The notes under the pieces are model-generated. The model had not been told where the DNA came from and did no database searches. It saw only the letters and a program-made list of their open reading frames with translations. 19,024 nt of DNA from Acetoanaerobium sp041831635 (GTDB lineage Bacteria; Bacillota; Clostridia; Peptostreptococcales; Filifactoraceae), in NCBI GenBank assembly GCA_041831635.1, contig JBHASY010000028.1, positions 1 to 19,024 of the forward strand, given 5' to 3'. Shown in pieces: positions 14,141 to 19,024 of this stretch (its first letter is position 1; each line of letters starts with the position of its first letter). A program made the position numbers and the translations under genes.

Positions 14141-14929
14141 TTATTTACTCATTCTATCATTTAAAGTATTCACTGCAAAAGTAGCTACATCATCAGCAAA
14201 TTTACCAGGACCAAAACCTGCATCATAGCCTAATTCTTTTGCTATTTCGTTATTTATTCTCGGTCCTCCGCAAATAAGTACAAACTTATCCCTTAGACCC
14301 TCAGCTTCTAAAAGTTCTATCAAATGCGTCATATTTTGAATATGAACATTTTTTTGAGTTACTGTCTGAGAAACTAAAAGCACATCAGCTTTTAATTCTA
14401 CAGCTTTTTTTATAAAATCTTCATTTGCAACTTGACTTCCAAGATTATATGCGTCTATCATTTCATATCTTTCAAGACCATAATGCCCTGCATAGCCTTT
14501 CATATTCATTATTGCATCTATCCCTACTGTATGAGCGTCCGTTCCCGTACTTGCTCCCACCACAACAATTTTTCTTCCGATATTTTCTTTTATATATTCA
14601 TCTGTTTCTTCCATAGATAGTATTTCCGAGTTTACAGACTCTACGTGAATTTCATTATAGTTTACAGACTGAACAAAGTTTCCGTAAACTACAAAGAAAG
14701 TAAACTCTTCGTCTAAAGACTGCTGCATTACTACGCCCGGCTCTTCTAATCCCATCTTTAAGGCTATTTGCTTTGCCGCCTCTGCTGAGCGTTCATCGTT
14801 TTTTAATGGTAAGGTAAAGCTAAGTTGAACCTTTCCATCGTTCATAGTATCTCCATAAGGCTTAATTCTTTCTAAATCTAAAACCTTATCAAAATCCTTT
14901 TTTTCCATAGAATATAAACCTGAGCTCAT
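14141..14929 (-). CDS. kamE: Lysine 5,6-aminomutase beta subunit (cobalamin-binding)
   Basis: With KamD, moves the terminal amino group of D-lysine or L-beta-lysine to the neighbouring carbon using adenosylcobalamin and pyridoxal phosphate, in lysine fermentation. The 262-residue protein has the base-off B12 motif DAHTVG (131-136): His133 is the lower cobalt ligand and Lys144 forms the internal aldimine with PLP. Both numbers equal those of the crystallized Acetoanaerobium (Clostridium) sticklandii enzyme, so the start at 14929 is right; GGGAGG lies upstream. The Rossmann domain continues through ADVLLVSQTVTQ and LICGGPR. It is the last gene of the kam operon in this window, 24 bases after kamD; downstream kdd, kce and kal genes seen in some species are not here. 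Confidence 0.96.
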   Translation of the reverse strand: MSSGLYSMEKKDFDKVLDLERIKPYGDTMNDGKVQLSFTLPLKNDERSAEAAKQIALKMGLEEPGVVMQQSLDEEFTFFVVYGNFVQSVNYNEIHVESVNSEILSMEETDEYIKENIGRKIVVVGASTGTDAHTVGIDAIMNMKGYAGHYGLERYEMIDAYNLGSQVANEDFIKKAVELKADVLLVSQTVTQKNVHIQNMTHLIELLEAEGLRDKFVLICGGPRINNEIAKELGYDAGFGPGKFADDVATFAVNTLNDRMSK

Positions 14930-14953
14930 TTCAATTTCCTCCCATACAATGAA

Positions 14954-16504
14954 TTACTTATTAAGCATCAATTCTACAAATGGGTTATAATAATTTTCAT
15001 CTTTGCCAACTACCCCATTTAAACCTTTTCCGCCGTCTTTAGGTCTCTTAACTCCTCCAAAAATACCTTTTTCTAATGTATCAAATAATCCCAACTGCTC
15101 TATTTCTTCTAAAAGTTCATTTGCTTTTTCCAAAACAAAACTCGCTCTCTTTTGAATTAAACCGTCTTTTTTAAATTCGATTTCTTCAGATATGGCTTCC
15201 ATATTATTGAATATATATTTAGCATTTTCTATCGAAAGTGCCCTATCTGACATAAATGGTGTATGAAGAGCCTCTGTTAACATTCCAAGAAGGTGTATTC
15301 TTTGATTTGTCATTATAGTTACCATATTGAACAAAGCGTCTTGAATATGTCCTTTAAATATATTTCCTGTCATAAATTTTGTAGGAGGCATATATTTTAA
15401 AGGAGCTTTCGGAAATATTTCCCTTGCCATTTGAGCTTGAGATAATTCATAAAGAAATCCGTTTTTAAGTTCAGGATCCATTTCAAAAGCGTGTCCCAGT
15501 CCCATCTGTTCTTCAGGAAGCCCTGCTAATAAAGCAAATTGTTCATTGATAAACTGAGACGCAAGCACAGTATGTGCCTCTTCAAAGGCATCGGCAGTAG
15601 TAAGATAGTTATCTTCTCCTGTGTTGATTATTACTCCTGCAAATCCATTTATAATTCTTGAGAAGTTTTGGTCTATCATAGTTCTTTGCATATTTATATC
15701 TCTAAATAAAATTCCATATAAGGCGTCATTTAACATTACATCCAGTCTTTCAAGTGCCCCCATAGCAGCGATTTCAGGCATACATAATCCTGAGCAGTAG
15801 TTGCAAAGTCTGATGTATTTTCCCAGTTCTGCTCCTACTTTATCAAGAGCCTCTCTCATAAGTCTGAAGTTTTCCTGAGTTGCATAAGTCCCGCCAAAGC
15901 CCTCTGTAGTTGCTCCGTAAGGAACATAGTCCAGCAAAGATTGCCCTGTGGTTCTGATAACTGCTATAACGTCAGCACCTTGTTTCGCAGCAGCTACAGC
16001 TTGAGTTATATCTTCGTATATGTTTCCTGTTGCAACTATTACATATAGAAGCGGTCCTATCTTATCGCCATACTCTGAGAAGCGAGCCTCTCTTGTATTT
16101 CTGTTATTTTTTATTCTTTCAACAGTTTCTTTTGCCATAGAAAAAGCTTTAGTTTTAACTTCAAATAAGTCTTTCATAGGAAGCTTTGTAAGGTCAAGTT
16201 CTCCGTCTGATACTGCCTGTGCTATTTCTTGAGGTGTTTTTCCCGTATCCAGCACAGCATTTGCTATATAGATAGCTGCCCCAAGATTTAGTCCATTATT
16301 TTCTTTTATATGGTCTACCACTACATTTGGAAGAGGTACATCGTCGCTATTTACTCCATCTATTCCTAATAGACGGCATACTGCTCTTTCAACTGTAACT
16401 GTAGTATGTTTTTCGATAAATTCTTGTGTATCCATTGCAATAGCTTTTGCTTTTGCTCTTGCTTTTTCCACAAGGCTAAAGTCCAAATTCAACTTACTTT
16501 CCAC
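14954..16504 (-). CDS. kamD: Lysine 5,6-aminomutase alpha subunit
   Basis: Large TIM-barrel subunit holding most of the PLP and substrate contacts of the B12-dependent lysine 5,6-aminomutase. I choose the GTG at 16504: GAGGAG lies 8 bases before it and the protein then begins ESKLNLDF after the initiator. A GTG at 16513 overlapping the kamC stop would place the ribosome site inside the start. The protein has 516 residues, the usual size, and runs in continuous similarity to KamD, for example KARAKAKAIAMDTQEFIEKH, VIVATGNIYEDITQA and YCSGLCMPEIAAMGALERLD. It is followed by kamE. A start within a few bases of the kamC stop indicates coupled translation of enzyme and reactivase. Confidence 0.95.
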   Translation of the reverse strand: MESKLNLDFSLVEKARAKAKAIAMDTQEFIEKHTTVTVERAVCRLLGIDGVNSDDVPLPNVVVDHIKENNGLNLGAAIYIANAVLDTGKTPQEIAQAVSDGELDLTKLPMKDLFEVKTKAFSMAKETVERIKNNRNTREARFSEYGDKIGPLLYVIVATGNIYEDITQAVAAAKQGADVIAVIRTTGQSLLDYVPYGATTEGFGGTYATQENFRLMREALDKVGAELGKYIRLCNYCSGLCMPEIAAMGALERLDVMLNDALYGILFRDINMQRTMIDQNFSRIINGFAGVIINTGEDNYLTTADAFEEAHTVLASQFINEQFALLAGLPEEQMGLGHAFEMDPELKNGFLYELSQAQMAREIFPKAPLKYMPPTKFMTGNIFKGHIQDALFNMVTIMTNQRIHLLGMLTEALHTPFMSDRALSIENAKYIFNNMEAISEEIEFKKDGLIQKRASFVLEKANELLEEIEQLGLFDTLEKGIFGGVKRPKDGGKGLNGVVGKDENYYNPFVELMLNK

Positions 16505-16509
16505 AGATA

Positions 16510-17970
16510 TCACTCCTCATAATACTTTTTTATAATAGAATAAAGTTCTTCATTAAGCCCTAAAAATTTACAGATGTTCAAAGCATCTTTTGGAACTTCT
16601 TCATCCTCACATTTTTCTAAGGTATAGTCCATAAGTTGCTGAAGTAACTCGTGGTTATTTGATGTCTTATCAGTACTGTTAATCGTTAGTTTATCAAAAT
16701 CTATATTTTTTAGTCCTCTTACTCTATACTGAACTACATCTTTTAAATCTATGCTGTCATAGTGAGTGCTAATGACAGAGAATGTATTTTTGTCATTTAA
16801 AAATCTCACTACCGCATTTACTATAGCTCTTCCCTCTTGAGGATTAGTTCCTCTTGCAAGTTCGTCCATAACAATAAGACCGCATCCGCTAGAAGATAAA
16901 TCTATAGCCTCGTCAAGCGCCTTTATTTCTGCACCGAAGCTGCTCAATCCTCTGTTAACAGACTGCAAATCGTCCATTATCATATAAACATAGTCTAATG
17001 CAGGAAGTCTGACACTATCTGCAAAAGCAAAAAAACCAAGCTGAGATAAGGTCACATTTAAAAGCAAGGTTTTAAGAGTAAGTGACTTCCCACCCATATT
17101 TGCTCCCGTTATGACAGTCGCTCCTTCTTTAAGAGTTAAGCTTACAGGAACATAACAACTTCCTTTTTCTTTTAAGATATTGTTAAAGTATGGATTGCTC
17201 ATATTTTCTAAATGGATTTCATATCTATCCGTTATCGTAGGACAAATACACTCATAATCTTTAGAAAGTTTTGCTTTTGCTATAAGCAAGTCTAAATATG
17301 TAATTAACTCAATATTTTTTTCTATGATATCAGCAAAAATACATATCTTTTGAGTGAGTTCTTTTCTTATTTCCTGCTCTCGTATTTCTTCTTGATATAC
17401 CAGATCTCTCCTTTTCGATAAGGTTTTTTCAATTAAGTCACTATTTGTTTCGTTTCGGATCTCCTGCTCTAATCTTTTTTTGTCTTTTCTAATTTTGCTT
17501 AGGTTCTCACAGTAGTCGTCATAAATCATAAAGGTCGGCAACTTCGTGTCTTCAGGATCTAAAATGCCATATACTTCGTCTAAGCTTTCAAGTTCAAAGT
17601 TTTTGACTATGATACTGTGATCTTTTACAGCCTTAGTCAAAGAATTTACATAGTAAGAAAATAATTTCACTTCATAAAGTTCTACTATGTCTAAGGTTCT
17701 TTTGTTTTTAAGATTTGTCACAGTTCCTGAAATATCTTTGATTTTGCTAAGTATAGATGCAAACTTAGCATAAACCTCCCTACGATTTATTATATTTTCT
17801 AAACAATAAGATATATTGCTAAATTCATCAAGTAGCTTTTCTTTATTATCCTTACCAAATATCTCAAGGTTTTTTATTTTATTTCTACCCATAGGAGTTA
17901 GTATTTTCATTTGAGAAAAGACAAAATTCAAGCCTATATCTCTTATTTCTTCTTTTTTCAGCTTATACAT
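16510..17970 (-). CDS. kamC: Lysine 5,6-aminomutase reactivase, MutS-like ATPase subunit
   Basis: A MutS-type ATPase without DNA-repair domains, paired with KamB to restore lysine 5,6-aminomutase that has lost its intact coenzyme. Start at 17970: GGGAG lies 8 bases before this ATG; an ATG 21 bases upstream has no site. The 486 residues begin with the helical lever part (about 1-270, with Lys/Glu-rich coiled coil near 155-205), then the ATPase: Walker A GANMGGKS (289-296), Walker B LIVMDE (365-370), the MutS signature ELARGTNPQEG and His403 in STHYDS. The mismatch-recognition domain of real MutS is absent. The start overlaps the kamB stop by 8 bases. The repair role is from family knowledge and context. 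Confidence 0.9.
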   Translation of the reverse strand: MYKLKKEEIRDIGLNFVFSQMKILTPMGRNKIKNLEIFGKDNKEKLLDEFSNISYCLENIINRREVYAKFASILSKIKDISGTVTNLKNKRTLDIVELYEVKLFSYYVNSLTKAVKDHSIIVKNFELESLDEVYGILDPEDTKLPTFMIYDDYCENLSKIRKDKKRLEQEIRNETNSDLIEKTLSKRRDLVYQEEIREQEIRKELTQKICIFADIIEKNIELITYLDLLIAKAKLSKDYECICPTITDRYEIHLENMSNPYFNNILKEKGSCYVPVSLTLKEGATVITGANMGGKSLTLKTLLLNVTLSQLGFFAFADSVRLPALDYVYMIMDDLQSVNRGLSSFGAEIKALDEAIDLSSSGCGLIVMDELARGTNPQEGRAIVNAVVRFLNDKNTFSVISTHYDSIDLKDVVQYRVRGLKNIDFDKLTINSTDKTSNNHELLQQLMDYTLEKCEDEEVPKDALNICKFLGLNEELYSIIKKYYEE

Positions 17971-18985
17971 AACTATATCTCCCAAATACATTTATAGCAT
18001 TAAGCCCTGTTGCTTCTCTAAGTGTTTTTCCTAGAGTATCATCGTCCAACTCTGCTCCCGTAGGCGATGTAGGATTATAATATAATGCTTTTAAATCAAT
18101 AGGATACTGAACATAAATATCGACTGAGTGCCTTTTCATTTGATTATATACATCAGTTCCTATAAATATCTTTGTTCCATCTTCTACTATTATATCTATA
18201 GCAAGATTTTTAGATTTTTTTGAAAGTATTTTTTTAGAAATGTCTTCAGAGAGCACTCCTTTTATATATATGGTCTCGATTTTTTCATCTATAAAGTTAT
18301 CTATTTTTTCAGCTACCTCAGTAGATGTATATGCCTCTAAAAAAGTTTTCGAACCATCGTTATAAATAATTACTGCTCTATGACTTTCATTTAAGTCAAA
18401 TTTTTCTAAATCGTCACTTAATCTATGTTTAGGTAAGCTAAGCATTTTTACTACATGAGCGGTCTTATCTACTACAGTTTTTACGCTTGTGCCTATGACT
18501 GCCCCTGTACAAAGTATCGCAGAGTCGACTATAGCAGGAGAGCACTGCGTCATTCTGGATATCGCTCCATCGACGTATATTTGATTTGATCCATACTCTT
18601 TCAGTTTATTTACTATTTCTCTCATTTGAGAAGTAGTTGATGGTCCTGCCAAATCTATATAGCCATCACTCTTAGAACGAATAAAAACTATATTCCCCAT
18701 AGGAGTAGAAATATTCGTAGATTCCAATATTTCTTTAGTGATATCCGACTGAAACATACATTTTTTAGCTGTTGCCAGTATAGTTCCTTTTTTTATGTAT
18801 ATTCTGGGTTTAGGAGTGTGCGTAACTCTGTCTACAGACTCTCCATCTCTTCCAATAGAAGTAAGACCAAGGACATCACTGCCCTTAGCCTTACTGAGAA
18901 TATAATTTAATACCGTAGTCTTGCCTACATTTTTATCCATTCCGATTATTGCTGTTGAGTCGGAATTACTTCCTACGCTTAACAT
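17963..18985 (-). CDS. kamB: Lysine 5,6-aminomutase reactivase subunit KamB
   Basis: A 340-residue protein with a P-loop near the N-terminus, GMDKNVGKTT (15-24), and a mixed alpha/beta body with GPSTTSQMREI and IYVDGAISR segments. In fermenting Clostridia and Fusobacteria its gene stands between kamA and the MutS-like kamC, and the pair acts as reactivase for lysine 5,6-aminomutase. The start follows the kamA stop by 3 bases; the nearest purine-rich site, AGAGGA, is about 13 bases away, longer than usual, so translation may depend on coupling to kamA. The stop overlaps the kamC start. Exact chemistry, and whether KamB itself hydrolyses ATP, cannot be read from the sequence. Confidence 0.88.
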   Translation of the reverse strand: MLSVGSNSDSTAIIGMDKNVGKTTVLNYILSKAKGSDVLGLTSIGRDGESVDRVTHTPKPRIYIKKGTILATAKKCMFQSDITKEILESTNISTPMGNIVFIRSKSDGYIDLAGPSTTSQMREIVNKLKEYGSNQIYVDGAISRMTQCSPAIVDSAILCTGAVIGTSVKTVVDKTAHVVKMLSLPKHRLSDDLEKFDLNESHRAVIIYNDGSKTFLEAYTSTEVAEKIDNFIDEKIETIYIKGVLSEDISKKILSKKSKNLAIDIIVEDGTKIFIGTDVYNQMKRHSVDIYVQYPIDLKALYYNPTSPTGAELDDDTLGKTLREATGLNAINVFGRYSYV

Positions 18986-18988
18986 TTT

Positions 18989-19024
18989 TTAGTGATGTCC
19001 TCTTTGTTTTCTTTCTAAGCCCTC
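18989..19024 (-). CDS. kamA: Lysine 2,3-aminomutase, C-terminal end (partial)
   Basis: Eleven codons and a stop are open from the window edge and read EGLERKQRGHH. This resembles the extreme C-terminus of clostridial KamA as I remember it (GLERNKR followed by a short polar tail), and the position upstream of kamB is where kamA lies in known operons. The enzyme makes L-beta-lysine, a substrate of KamDE. The fragment is very short, so the identity rests mainly on gene order. Confidence 0.65.
   Translation of the reverse strand, partial: EGLERKQRGHH

Noticed and set aside
16505..16513. kamD start at the GTG overlapping the kamC stop (16513).
   Set aside because: The only ribosome site, GAGGAG at 16513-16518, would overlap that codon; it is correctly spaced for the GTG at 16504.
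1..19024. CRISPR arrays, tRNA or rRNA genes, toxin-antitoxin pairs, prophage genes.
   Set aside because: No spaced repeat array, cloverleaf or rRNA segment, and no paired small genes or phage structural genes were seen; gaps between genes are short and accounted for.

Overview
The window looks like chromosome from a low-G+C, amino-acid-fermenting anaerobic Firmicute (Clostridia or Tissierellia type, for example Peptostreptococcaceae or Peptoniphilaceae relatives). The evidence is A+T-rich DNA, strong AGGAGG-type ribosome binding sites, an oxygen-sensitive two-subunit Fe-S serine dehydratase, a lysine-fermentation (kam) operon, and a Firmicute-type L27 with its processing protease. Species is not assigned.

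Layout. Only three genes lie on the + strand: the 3' end of a membrane-protein gene (1-222), a small P-loop protein (311-742), and the transposase of an insertion sequence (4484-5686). Everything else is on the - strand in successive transcription units. Read in the direction of transcription, from the right end of the window, these are: (1) kamA tail-kamB-kamC-kamD-kamE (19024-14141), lysine 5,6-aminomutase plus its reactivase, ending at a strong terminator; (2) a B12-type radical SAM protein, its DUF2344 partner and RNase E/G (13758-9846), from a promoter at about 13860; (3) rplU-prp-rpmA (9714-8784), from a near-consensus promoter and an L21 leader RNA, with a hairpin terminator before (4) obgE-yhbY (8718-7136), ended by another terminator; (5) nadD-yqeK-[insertion sequence]-lcp-rsfS-sdaAB-sdaAA (6986-876), ended by a bidirectional terminator shared with the convergent P-loop gene.

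How the genes work together. Units 3 to 5 are housekeeping: ribosome assembly and maturation (L21, L27, Prp, Obg, YhbY, RsfS, RNase E/G), NAD synthesis (NadD), Ap4A turnover (YqeK) and cell-wall polymer attachment (LCP). The kam genes and sdaAB-sdaAA are catabolic: lysine, through beta-lysine, toward acetate and butyrate, and serine to pyruvate.

Most notable region. An IS110-family element (about 4204-5779) sits immediately upstream of the ribosome binding site of the LCP gene. Its 5' noncoding end folds, by hand, into a 5' hairpin plus two looped stems, the architecture described for IS110 bridge RNAs. An 8-base segment in the first loop is identical to the DNA at the element's left junction. 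Removing the element rebuilds a compact operon junction. The guide assignments for the other three positions are weaker and are given as inference.
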